Below, in pieces: positions 37,073 through 45,063 of a stretch of DNA of 64,000 nt. Below the pieces are notes generated by a model. It was not told the origin of the DNA, ran no database searches, and was given only the letters and a program-made list of their open reading frames with translations. Origin of the DNA: Labilibacter marinus. Lineage in GTDB: Bacteria > Bacteroidota > Bacteroidia > Bacteroidales > Marinilabiliaceae. The stretch spans positions 59,659 to 123,658 of the forward strand of contig NZ_LXYE02000021.1 in the NCBI RefSeq assembly GCF_001659685.2, given 5' to 3'. How positions within the stretch are numbered: position 1 is the stretch's first letter; each line of letters starts with the position of its first letter. The position numbers were made by a program, and so were the translations under genes.

Positions 37073-38575
37073 ATGAAAGTATTACATAATCTAAAGATAA
37101 GAACTAAGATCTTAATGTTTCCTGCATTATTTATTATTGTTGTAGCTGCAATTTTTTTGCTCACTCAACGAAGTAATAGTAATAGTAAGGAACAATTAGA
37201 TTCAATTAAAGAAGGATATATTCCTTACAGCGAGCTTAGTCAAAGCCTGAAAATAATTCAAACTGGATTGCAGAAGGGATTTCAGGATGGAGTAGCTGCG
37301 CAGGATATTGATTTAATTGATGCAACTCAAGCTATGGCAGAGGAGTTTAAGCATATTGCTGATAGCGCAAAAACGTTATTGGGGAATGCAGATGTAACAA
37401 AAATAGATAGTACCATTATTGTTTTTAATAAATACTATCCATTGGCAGTTTCTACCTCTACTAGCATGATTAATGAGGAGTTTTCAGACGAAGTGAGTAA
37501 TAATATGCAAGCCATGATTACGGAATTAACCACTTTAAAAAGGCTGTTAAATGAAGTGTCGGAAAATGCTAAATTTAAAATGGATGAGGCCTTTGAAAAT
37601 GCAACCGATCAATCTAAAAGGTTAGCACTTTTAATTCAAGTGGTTTTGTTTATTTGTTTGGGTGTATTTATTACCATCTCATTTTTCTTATCTAAGATTA
37701 TTGTAAATGCTTTAAAAAGTACGACTAAAAATATTGATTTATTATCGCAGGGGAATCTAAATATTATCATTGAGGAACGTTATTTGGAAGGAAAGGATGA
37801 AATTGGTAATATTTCCCGTGCGTTAAATACTTTGGTTACCAAATTAACAGAAGTAATTAGTGGTGTTAAAAAAGAAGCTAACCAAATAGGAAGTATCAGT
37901 TCTCACTTAAGTCAAACGTCGGAGCAAATAGCTGGAGGATCTAACGAACAAGCAGCTTCTGTTGAAGAAATTTCATCAACCATGGAAGAGATATCAGCGA
38001 ATATTGATTCAACAGCGGATTATTCTATAAAAACCGAAAAAGTAGCTTCGTCTTCTGTAGAGCATATGCAGTCCATTAGTGATGCTGCAGTTGAAAGCTT
38101 AGATTCTGTAACTTCTATTGCAGATAAAATTCATATCATTACCGATATTGCATTTCAAACTAATATTTTGGCGTTAAATGCAGCTGTAGAGGCAGCCCGA
38201 GCAGGTGAGCACGGACGTGGTTTTTCTGTTGTGGCGGCAGAAGTAAGGAAGCTGGCTGAAAGAAGTAAAAATGCTGCTGATGAGATTGTTGGTTTTGCAC
38301 AGTTAAGTGTGGATAATACCAAGAACTCGAATGAAATGACCTTAAATGTGATTCCAGAAATTGAAAAGACTTCGGAGTGGATTCATGAGATTTCAACGGC
38401 AAGTGTAGAACAAAAGAATGGGGTAGGGCAAGTGAACGAGAGTGTTCAGCAATTAAACCAAATTGCGCAGCAAAATGCAGTTGTCTCCGAAGAAATGGCA
38501 TCAGCAGCAGCGGGCTTAACGCAGCAAGCAGATAAGCTAACCGGTTTAATTGGTTACTTTAAACTAAAAGGGTAG
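37073..38575 (+). CDS. Methyl-accepting chemotaxis protein (four-helix-bundle sensor)
   Basis: The 500-residue receptor has a first membrane helix (about 12-28), a periplasmic all-helical sensor (about 35-185, four-helix-bundle style), a second membrane helix (about 187-210), a HAMP domain (about 211-265) and a signalling domain. The highly conserved hairpin tip [44 protein letters not shown] segment is near residues 362-400. The last residues (IGYFKLKG) show no CheR-docking pentapeptide. The gene ends the barrel/PstS-like/chemoreceptor series on the plus strand. No CheA, CheW or CheR gene is in the window. A second chemoreceptor of another sensor type is at 60288-62102. Confidence 0.93.
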   Translation: MKVLHNLKIRTKILMFPALFIIVVAAIFLLTQRSNSNSKEQLDSIKEGYIPYSELSQSLKIIQTGLQKGFQDGVAAQDIDLIDATQAMAEEFKHIADSAKTLLGNADVTKIDSTIIVFNKYYPLAVSTSTSMINEEFSDEVSNNMQAMITELTTLKRLLNEVSENAKFKMDEAFENATDQSKRLALLIQVVLFICLGVFITISFFLSKIIVNALKSTTKNIDLLSQGNLNIIIEERYLEGKDEIGNISRALNTLVTKLTEVISGVKKEANQIGSISSHLSQTSEQIAGGSNEQAASVEEISSTMEEISANIDSTADYSIKTEKVASSSVEHMQSISDAAVESLDSVTSIADKIHIITDIAFQTNILALNAAVEAARAGEHGRGFSVVAAEVRKLAERSKNAADEIVGFAQLSVDNTKNSNEMTLNVIPEIEKTSEWIHEISTASVEQKNGVGQVNESVQQLNQIAQQNAVVSEEMASAAAGLTQQADKLTGLIGYFKLKG

Positions 38576-38621
38576 ATCTCAATTTTGTTTACACAACAAT
38601 AGAAATAGTAATTTATAATTT

Positions 38622-38690
38622 TTGGCTCCATGCAGAGGGCAGCAACAAAAAAATATACAATCACATCGCCCTGCACTCTGCATGGAGCTC
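38622..38690. repeat. Near-perfect inverted repeat at the start of the palindrome array
   Basis: GCTCCATGCAGAGGGC at about 38624-38640 is the reverse complement of GCCC-TGCAC-TCTGCATGGAGC at 38668-38689 apart from a five-base insertion. It forms a 16-bp arm pair about 28 bp apart, which can extrude as a cruciform or fold as a hairpin after the chemoreceptor gene. Confidence 0.5.
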
Positions 38691-38874
38691 TAGAAAATCC
38701 AACAAACCGTCCTGCACCGTGCAGGGAGGTTTCAGCTGTTTAAAAAAACGTCCTGCATGGTGCAGGGAGGTTTCAGCTGTTCGAAAAATCGTCCTGCACG
38801 GTGCAGGAAGCTTTCAGGAATTCAATAAATTGTCCTGCACGGTGCAGGAGGCTTAGTGAAATTTTATTTGTAAT
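38670..38874. repeat. Array of five 15-16-bp palindromes with an exact 41-bp period
   Basis: CCTGCACSGTGCAGG palindromes begin at 38711, 38752 (CCTGCATGGTGCAGG), 38793 and 38834, and a related CCTGCACTCTGCATGG at 38670. Every step is exactly 41 bp. The spacers of units 2 and 3 are near identical (GAGGTTTCAGCTGTT then an A-rich tail and CGT); unit 4 is partly changed and units 1 and 5 diverge. Such fixed spacing is close to four helical turns, so a protein binding each palindrome would sit on one face of the DNA. It is not CRISPR-like in length, and no cas genes are near. The array lies between convergent genes. Confidence 0.85.
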
Positions 38875-38900
38875 GTTGATAGACAAGGATATAAACAAAC

Positions 38901-38932
38901 AAAGCCGCACCTAATAATTTTGGTGCGGCTTT
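38901..38932 (-). terminator. Intrinsic terminator of the glycosylation operon
   Basis: AAAGCCGCACC (38901-38911) and GGTGCGGCTTT (38922-38932) form a perfect 11-bp stem with a 10-nt loop. U-rich sequence follows in the minus-strand RNA, 24 bp after the stop of the small tail gene. It may also end plus-strand transcripts. Confidence 0.85.
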
Positions 38933-38955
38933 GTTGTATTTAAAAAAGAACTAAC

Positions 38956-39201
38956 TTATTTCTTTTTCTTTTTAGCCACAACAACGCCAATTCCTGCTAC
39001 AACAACCACCCCAATAACAATGGCAATAACTACTCCGTTTGAGCTTTGCTCTTCTTCTTCGTAAGCATCTTCGTCATATAATACAGGAGCCATATCATCA
39101 ATAGATAATGAATCAGTAACTGCATCATGATCTTGTGCAAACGCACTTATGCTTGTTGCTAAAAAACTCACTAATAATAATCTTAAAACTAACTTTTTCA
39201 T
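38956..39201 (-). CDS. Small secreted acidic protein with C-terminal membrane helix and KKKKK tail
   Basis: The 81-residue product is tripartite. It has a signal peptide (residues 1-22, ending AFAQ), an acidic segment (about 24-53 with DEDAYEEEEQSS), and one hydrophobic helix (about 56-76, rich in Val/Ile/Gly/Ala). It ends in KKKKK (77-81). The layout of short motif, helix and basic cluster looks like a C-terminal sorting signal of the LPXTG or PEP-CTERM kind, but no recognised recognition motif is visible before the helix. It is the last gene of an operon with two glycosyltransferase genes (25-bp gap), so it may be their target, a membrane partner, or an adaptor. It is too short for confident family naming. 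Confidence 0.7.
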   Translation of the reverse strand: MKKLVLRLLLVSFLATSISAFAQDHDAVTDSLSIDDMAPVLYDEDAYEEEEQSSNGVVIAIVIGVVVVAGIGVVVAKKKKK

Positions 39202-39226
39202 AATCGTAATCTTTAATTGTAAATAT

Positions 39227-41239
39227 TTATTTTTTATGGATTTCTTCCTTTAATAAAATGGCAGGTTTGTAGGTCGGATTTATTTTTAAACACATATCTA
39301 ATAACTCAACGGCATGCTCATCTTTGTTTAAATCCTTTTCGAGTTTGGCGTAAGCTAAATACGTTTTAAAACTCTTATTGTTATTATTAATTATTTTCTG
39401 ATAATACACCCTGCTTTTATCAGTATTGCCTAATTGGTTCTCAACTTCGGCAAGATAATAGATGCTAGGCTCATAATCAGGAATTATTTTAAGGCATTGC
39501 TTAAAAGCCTTTTTTGCGCTTTGTAATTGGTTGAGTCTTAAGTGGGATTTTCCTAAATTAATCCAAGCTATTTCATTAACAGGGTCTAATTGAGTAGCTT
39601 CATTTAGCAGGTCAATAGCCTTATTGTATTCTCCTTTTTCGTAAGCCAGTTTTCCGAAATAATCGGTTTTGGTTTGTCGCTTTACAATAACACAAACCGG
39701 TGTTTCTCCTGCATATATACATTTTAAAGTACCTACAGGCGGCCATAGTTTTTCACTCGTTTGACTAGGTGCTATGGTTGTTCTATAAAAAATACCGTAA
39801 TCCCAATCTCTATTGCCTCGCTCGTAATAGGGTGTATATTTATAGTTTATGTTTTTATCTGAAAGCTTAAAATAATCACCAATTCCGTAATTTGATGCTA
39901 TTTTTATTTGATCACTTTTATCCTCTTTTAAATGATCGGTCAACCATAATGAAGCTTCTCGTACACTGTGATAATAATAATCAAGCTCGTAGTTTTGTCC
40001 TACTTTTTCTGCATTACCTGCCAAACGATTAAAATAGGTGTAGGATAAGCTTGGGTTTTTAATGATATAGTTAAACGAAGGTAGCAGAGTTAAAATGAAA
40101 ACACCAAGCATGGCTACTTTAAGCTTAGGATATTTAATAATGGCAATAATTCTGCTTAGTCCGCTAGATGCTATAACCACCAATGGCAGATAAGTAAAAA
40201 GTAAATGACGCCATGCTCCATATACATTTGAGCCAAAAACAATGGTGTAGACAAACGGAAAAACCACCGAAAATAGTAGGAGGCTTTGTGCTACTATATG
40301 ATGACCTTTTTTTACGTTCTTGATAAAATAAGAAACATAGATAAGGCTTAATGGAATAACCACCAGAGGTATTGAAATAAGCACATATTTTATCAGATAA
40401 TACCAAGGCAATTGGTCCGACCAGTATACTTTACCTTCGAACAATTGGCGAAGTATAACTGGGTAATCCGACATGATTATTAGCGATTTAATCGGATTTA
40501 CAATTGGATTTTCTAATGCGTATGGCCAAAATAGTAATCCAATAAAATAAGCACCAAATAATATAAGAAGTAACTTAAGTGTAATCTTCCAAAACTGATT
40601 CGTAGTGATTTGCTTGTAATTATATATAAACGCAATGAGTGAGAATAAACCAAAATAACAGAAAACTAAAAGTCCACCTGGTCTGATACTTAGTATAAAT
40701 GCCATAGATAAGGTTAAATCAATGGCATCTCTATTTTTTATCTTTTTAATATCATCCAATACATTAAGCATGTAATAAATGGATGCAATGTAGCCTAACG
40801 CAAAAGGAATGTCCTTTAAATTATTGAGCGAGTGTCCGATAAAACGTGGTGATGCGGCCAAAATAACAACGACAAAAATAGCCGTTTTATATCCGCTTAA
40901 GCGAATGGCAATTAATGCTGAAAAAAGAATACACAACCAACCTATAATAGAATTACATATATGGCGAAAGGTATAAATATCTTTAATGTTAAGGATTTTA
41001 GCTAGTAGGGTTGTTATATTATCGAAGGATTGTCCGTAATATTTTAGATTAGTAACAGGGGTGTTGATGGCAGAACGGTCCTTTCCAAAGCTGCTAAAAT
41101 AATCAATCACCATTTCAGCTTGTTTGTAATGAACTTCTTCATCTCCCGAAATTCCCGCGTCAAGACTTAAAATAGGCATGATGATTAACAAACATGCCAT
41201 CAGAAAAAATAATATATACTTATCTATCAATCCCTTCAT
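39227..41239 (-). CDS. Multi-membrane glycosyltransferase (GT39/GT83-like) with C-terminal TPRs
   Basis: The 670-residue protein has about 12 hydrophobic helices in residues 1-410. An early acidic motif (DAGISGDEEVHY, about 27-38) lies in the first loop, as in GT-C enzymes that transfer sugars from polyprenyl-phosphate donors (protein O-mannosyltransferase/ArnT type). A hydrophilic domain follows, then from about residue 525 three to four TPR units (e.g. YEKGEYNKAIDLLNEATQLDPVNEIAWINLGKSHLRL). It starts 6 bp after the stop of the polyprenyl-phosphate glycosyltransferase gene, which would make its donor, and 25 bp before the small tail gene. The TPR tail probably chooses or holds the acceptor. 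Sugar and acceptor are unknown. Confidence 0.82.
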   Translation of the reverse strand: MKGLIDKYILFFLMACLLIIMPILSLDAGISGDEEVHYKQAEMVIDYFSSFGKDRSAINTPVTNLKYYGQSFDNITTLLAKILNIKDIYTFRHICNSIIGWLCILFSALIAIRLSGYKTAIFVVVILAASPRFIGHSLNNLKDIPFALGYIASIYYMLNVLDDIKKIKNRDAIDLTLSMAFILSIRPGGLLVFCYFGLFSLIAFIYNYKQITTNQFWKITLKLLLILFGAYFIGLLFWPYALENPIVNPIKSLIIMSDYPVILRQLFEGKVYWSDQLPWYYLIKYVLISIPLVVIPLSLIYVSYFIKNVKKGHHIVAQSLLLFSVVFPFVYTIVFGSNVYGAWRHLLFTYLPLVVIASSGLSRIIAIIKYPKLKVAMLGVFILTLLPSFNYIIKNPSLSYTYFNRLAGNAEKVGQNYELDYYYHSVREASLWLTDHLKEDKSDQIKIASNYGIGDYFKLSDKNINYKYTPYYERGNRDWDYGIFYRTTIAPSQTSEKLWPPVGTLKCIYAGETPVCVIVKRQTKTDYFGKLAYEKGEYNKAIDLLNEATQLDPVNEIAWINLGKSHLRLNQLQSAKKAFKQCLKIIPDYEPSIYYLAEVENQLGNTDKSRVYYQKIINNNNKSFKTYLAYAKLEKDLNKDEHAVELLDMCLKINPTYKPAILLKEEIHKK

Positions 41240-41245
41240 TTCAAC

Positions 41246-42163
41246 TTATTTTTTAGAATAAAATTCCCGCACAAAATAGATGGGACGGTTTTGAGATTCA
41301 CGATAAATACGAAAAACATATTCACCCAGGATACCTAAAAAAACAAGCTGTATGGAGCCTAAAAAGAATATGCTGGTTAGTGTAGATGACCAACCTATGG
41401 GTGATAAATTTAATGTTTTAGATAGGATAATGTATACGCCAGCCAAAAATGAAGTGCATATGCCTATTATCCCCATGAATAAACAAAATTTGATAGGTAG
41501 TTTTGAGAAAGAAAAAATCGCATCGAAAGCCAGACTAATCAACTTTCGCGTACTCATCGAATTGCCTGATTCGCGTTCTTCACGTTCGTAATGAAGCGTG
41601 GTTTTTCTGAAGCCTATGAAATGACGTAATCCTGGTAAATACCTTGTTTTTTCCTTTAATGACCTTAATGCTTTTATGGCACTGCTGTTCATCATCGAAA
41701 AATTTCCGATGTGCTCTACATCATCCAAATCGGATATGCGATTAAATACTTTATGAAATATTTTAGAGAAAAGGTTCTTTGATTTTGTAGAAGTATTCGC
41801 CTTACGGTATCCGTTAACTACATCAAATTCATCTTTAGATAAAATATCCAACATTTCAGGAATCAACTCTGGCGGGTCTTGCAGGTCACCATCCATTAAT
41901 ACTAAATAGTCTCCTTGAGCATAATCAATGCCAGCTGTGTATGCCGCTTGGTGTCCAAAGTTTCGGGATAAGGCAATGATTTTTATTCTCTCGTCAGCTC
42001 TTTGAGCTTGGCGCAGTAATTCCATGCTATTATCTGTTGAACCATCGTCAATAAATAATATTTCAAAATCTTGATGCGTTTTTTCAAGTGAAGCAATGCT
42101 ACGCTCCACCAGTTCAGCTATCAAAGATTCTTCGTTAAATATTGGAATTACCAATGAAATCAT
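41246..42163 (-). CDS. Polyprenyl-phosphate glycosyltransferase (GT2, GtrB/DPM1-like)
   Basis: The 305-residue protein attaches a sugar from a nucleotide donor to a polyprenyl-phosphate carrier. It has the GT2 fold: LVIPIFNEESLI at the start, FEILFIDDGSTDNS, a donor-binding LVLMDGDLQDPPE with the DxD-type acid pair, and a C-terminal pair of membrane helices (about 228-252 and 265-290), exactly the GtrB/ArnC arrangement. A highly charged end (REFYSKK) follows. It is the first gene of the three-gene operon with the membrane glycosyltransferase and the small tail protein. A terminator at 42181-42216 separates it from the gene upstream. Confidence 0.92.
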   Translation of the reverse strand: MISLVIPIFNEESLIAELVERSIASLEKTHQDFEILFIDDGSTDNSMELLRQAQRADERIKIIALSRNFGHQAAYTAGIDYAQGDYLVLMDGDLQDPPELIPEMLDILSKDEFDVVNGYRKANTSTKSKNLFSKIFHKVFNRISDLDDVEHIGNFSMMNSSAIKALRSLKEKTRYLPGLRHFIGFRKTTLHYEREERESGNSMSTRKLISLAFDAIFSFSKLPIKFCLFMGIIGICTSFLAGVYIILSKTLNLSPIGWSSTLTSIFFLGSIQLVFLGILGEYVFRIYRESQNRPIYFVREFYSKK

Positions 42164-42180
42164 TCTATACTTTTTATAAA

Positions 42181-42216
42181 GTCGCTAGGTGCAGCAAAAG
42201 CCAACAACCTAGCGAC
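42181..42216 (-). terminator. Intrinsic terminator of the cytosolic Gfo/Idh gene
   Basis: GTCGCTAGGT (42181-42190) and ACCTAGCGAC (42207-42216) form a perfect 10-bp stem. U-rich sequence follows in the minus-strand RNA. It separates the catabolic cluster from the glycosylation operon. Confidence 0.85.
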
Positions 42217-42241
42217 TTCCCCATAAACAACTAAAACTTAA

Positions 42242-43372
42242 TTATAATTCTTTCCAAACATTGCCATCTTTATTAGAAGCAACAACCTGAGTAATAAACT
42301 TCATTCCTCTTACACCATCATCTACATTGGTAAATTCGCCATCTTGTAGCTCTTCACCGCGAATAGATTTAGCAGCACCAGCATACAAGTTGGCAAATGC
42401 TTCGTAAATACCTTCGGGGTGACCAAATGGCATGGTGTGACTGTTTTCAGCAAATGCTGTGTTATAAGGGTTACCAGGTTTGTAAACAACACGAGGTTGA
42501 TCTGCAGGAATAAAGTGCAGATAATTTGGATCTTCCTGATTCCACTTTAAACATCCCTTAGAACCATATACCGCAATGTTGATGTTATTTTCTTCGCCAG
42601 TAGCCATTTGACTAGAGCGTACCAAACCTAAAAATGGCTCATCAAAACGTAGCATTACTGTTCCGTCTAAGTCAAGTTTAGCTTTCTCAACTACGTTATT
42701 AAGATCGGCCAATACTTTTGTTACCTTTTTGCCTGTTGTGTATTCAATGAGATTAAATGCATGTACGCCAATATCTCCCATACAGCTCGACATTCCGGCT
42801 ACTTTAGGATCAAAGCGCCAAACACCTAAGCTATCATCTTCGCTGTGCATTATGCCATTTACCCATCCCTGATAGTATTGTGCATCTACACGTTGAATTT
42901 GTCCCAGCTTACCTTCTTTAATAAACTCGCGCATTTGGCGAACCATTGGGTAACCAGTATAGGTGTGTGTTAAAACAAAAGTTAGTCCTGATTTTTCAAC
43001 CACTTTTTTTAAGTCTTCTGCTTCTTCAACGCTCATGGTCATTGGTTTTTCACAAACCACGTGAAAACCATTTTCAAGTAATTGTTTCGCAAAAGGATAG
43101 TGTAAAAAGTTTGGTGTTACGATGGAGACAACTTGAATTCGCTCTGCTTCAGGAAGAGCCTTTTCTTTTTCAATCATCGTATCAATATCAGGATACGTAC
43201 GATCTAAAGAAATGGCTTGTTGGTCTGCAAATTCTTTTGCCTTTTCAAAATCTACATCAAAAACACCACCCACCAACTCAAACTGATTGCTGATGCGGGC
43301 AGCTCTTCTATGGGTATCGCCAATAAAGGCCCCGATACCACCACCTATCATTCCTAATTTTATTTTTTGCAT
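42242..43372 (-). CDS. Cytosolic Gfo/Idh/MocA-family oxidoreductase
   Basis: The 376-residue protein has no signal peptide, unlike the three other members in the cluster. It has a Rossmann fold at the N-terminus (KLGMIGGGIGAFIG) binding NAD(P), the family EKP motif (VVCEKPMTMSVEEAE) and a C-terminal alpha/beta domain with HAFNLIEY and the usual PEGIYEAFANLYAGAA. It would oxidise or reduce a sugar hydroxyl/keto group in the cytoplasm, for example the sugar derived from the periplasmic pathway. It is the last gene before a terminator on the minus strand. The sulfatase gene is 86 bp upstream. Confidence 0.92.
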   Translation of the reverse strand: MQKIKLGMIGGGIGAFIGDTHRRAARISNQFELVGGVFDVDFEKAKEFADQQAISLDRTYPDIDTMIEKEKALPEAERIQVVSIVTPNFLHYPFAKQLLENGFHVVCEKPMTMSVEEAEDLKKVVEKSGLTFVLTHTYTGYPMVRQMREFIKEGKLGQIQRVDAQYYQGWVNGIMHSEDDSLGVWRFDPKVAGMSSCMGDIGVHAFNLIEYTTGKKVTKVLADLNNVVEKAKLDLDGTVMLRFDEPFLGLVRSSQMATGEENNINIAVYGSKGCLKWNQEDPNYLHFIPADQPRVVYKPGNPYNTAFAENSHTMPFGHPEGIYEAFANLYAGAAKSIRGEELQDGEFTNVDDGVRGMKFITQVVASNKDGNVWKEL

Positions 43373-43458
43373 TTTATTTAGTTTTTCGATTAAAGTAAAA
43401 AGATCATTTTTATGTAATGATCAAAAGTCAATGACAAATGATCTTTGACGATTTTTAA

Positions 43459-44886
43459 TTAATTACTCTTTACTATTTTTCCATACTCAATTTCTAATCG
43501 TTTAGCCATTTCTGTTACCTTTTCAGGATATTGCTTAGCTAGATTATTTTTTTCGTTTGGGTCTTCTTTTAAGTTGAATAACTGTACTTCAATAGTTTTT
43601 TCTTCTTTCCATTTAGGAATTGCAGCAACATCACTTTTTCTGTATTTCCAGTCGCCTATTCTAATGGCATCACCAAATCCGTAAATATAAAAGTCACGTT
43701 TGGGCGATTTTTGTGTTTTTCCTTTAATAATGTTTCCTACATCAATTCCATCCAATTGATGTTCAGGAAGTGCAGCATCACTTAATTCTGCAATGGTAGG
43801 TAATAAGTCGAAAGCAGATATATGCTGTTGGCAAACTTTTCCAGCAGGAATAGTTTGTGGCCACCACATTACACAAGGTACACGCTGACCTCCTTCATAC
43901 GTGGTGAATTTTCCACCTCTTAATTCTCCAGCGGAGCCACCATTTTGTTTTTTGCTTAACCAAGGGCCGTTATCCGATGTGAAAATCACCAAAGTATTTT
44001 CATCCAAACCACTTTCTTTAAGTGTTTTGATAACTTCACCAACGGACCAATCAATTTCTTCAATCACATCACCATATAGGCCTCTCTTGGTTTTGTTCTT
44101 AAATTTTTCAGAAACATATAAAGGAATATGCGGCATTGAATGCGCCAGATACAGAAAAAATGGCTTATCAGTATTCGATTTTATGAATTGTTGAGCTTCC
44201 TCTGTATAACGTTTAGTGATGGTTCTTTGGTCAACAGGCCATTCAATAATATCATTTCCACGCATTAAAGGCACCTTGTTTCTGTACTTATTAATAATCT
44301 CTTTATCGTTAACGCCTTGGTAGCTTTTATAGTCCGTTATAGTCATCCCTTCGTTAAATATGATGTTGTTAGAAACAGCTTCTCTGCCATCCTGCCACAT
44401 ATCATTACTGTATGGGATTCCGAAGTAGAAATCAAAACCCTGATTAAGTGGCAAGAATTCTTTTTTATGACCCAGATGCCATTTGCCAATTATACCAGTG
44501 TTATATCCTTGTTCTTTTAAAACTTCGGCAATGGTTATTTCACTGCTTGGCATGCCATCATTATCCTTAGGAAAATATACACCTCCTTTATAACCCCACC
44601 TTTCGGGATGACGACCTGTTAATATTGAAGCTCTTGAAGGTGTACAAATACAGTGACCTACTGTAAAATCAGTGAATTTCATACCCTGATCAGCCATTTT
44701 ATCAATAGCAGGTGTTTGAAAACCTTGGGCGCCATAGCACCCAACATCTCCGTACCCCAGGTCATCTGTAAAAATGATAATTACATTGGGTTTTTGATTG
44801 ACTTTTGATTTAGCAAGCCCGATTTCGGTAGTTGCCAAGCAAAAAAATAGAATAGCAATAAAATATCTGAAATTAAATAATGTCAT
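43459..44886 (-). CDS. Sulfatase, arylsulfatase A-like (S1 family)
   Basis: The 475-residue protein has a signal peptide (ending IGLAKS, about residue 26) and no lipobox, so it is probably periplasmic. Core landmarks are PNVIIIFTDDLGYGDVGCYGA with metal Asp pair, the formylglycine motif C81-T-P-S-R, GKWHLGH, SMPHIPLY and VIFTSDNGPW. It resembles arylsulfatase A/N-acetylgalactosamine-type sulfatases; the exact S1 subfamily cannot be told by eye. It differs from the two sulfatases in the SusCD region in subfamily and in location within the dehydrogenase cluster. It would desulfate a sugar before or during 3-keto catabolism. No maturase is encoded in the window. Confidence 0.93.
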   Translation of the reverse strand: MTLFNFRYFIAILFFCLATTEIGLAKSKVNQKPNVIIIFTDDLGYGDVGCYGAQGFQTPAIDKMADQGMKFTDFTVGHCICTPSRASILTGRHPERWGYKGGVYFPKDNDGMPSSEITIAEVLKEQGYNTGIIGKWHLGHKKEFLPLNQGFDFYFGIPYSNDMWQDGREAVSNNIIFNEGMTITDYKSYQGVNDKEIINKYRNKVPLMRGNDIIEWPVDQRTITKRYTEEAQQFIKSNTDKPFFLYLAHSMPHIPLYVSEKFKNKTKRGLYGDVIEEIDWSVGEVIKTLKESGLDENTLVIFTSDNGPWLSKKQNGGSAGELRGGKFTTYEGGQRVPCVMWWPQTIPAGKVCQQHISAFDLLPTIAELSDAALPEHQLDGIDVGNIIKGKTQKSPKRDFYIYGFGDAIRIGDWKYRKSDVAAIPKWKEEKTIEVQLFNLKEDPNEKNNLAKQYPEKVTEMAKRLEIEYGKIVKSN

Positions 44887-44976
44887 TCGATAATTTTTAG
44901 CTTTTTACAATTTCCGACGCAAATAAATTAGCATACAAAGTAATTGTGTGATGCGTCGGTTTGATTGTTAATTATG

Positions 44977-45020
44977 CCTAGGGCGTTGCCCTAGGTTATT
45001 ATATTTCAGGCTTTCAGCCT
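44977..45020. repeat. REP-like double hairpin, copy 1
   Basis: A first hairpin CCTAGGGC-GTT-GCCCTAGG (44977-44995), a 12-bp AT-rich spacer, and a second hairpin AGGCT-TTC-AGCCT (45008-45020). A second copy in the same arrangement is at 47623-47666 and a partial one at 34877-34894. The layout matches REP elements of the kind moved by REP-associated tyrosine transposases in Bacteroidota. Confidence 0.7.
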
Positions 45021-45063
45021 ATTTTCTGCTGATTACAGTAAACTGCTTTCTGCTAACTATTAA

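Noticed and set aside
38670..38874. Possible CRISPR array
   Set aside because: The conserved palindrome is only 15 bp, part of the spacers is also repeated, and there are no cas genes in the window.
45008..45020. Terminator of the sulfatase or MFS gene
   Set aside because: The hairpin pair matches a REP-like element found again at 47623-47666 and has no U tract.
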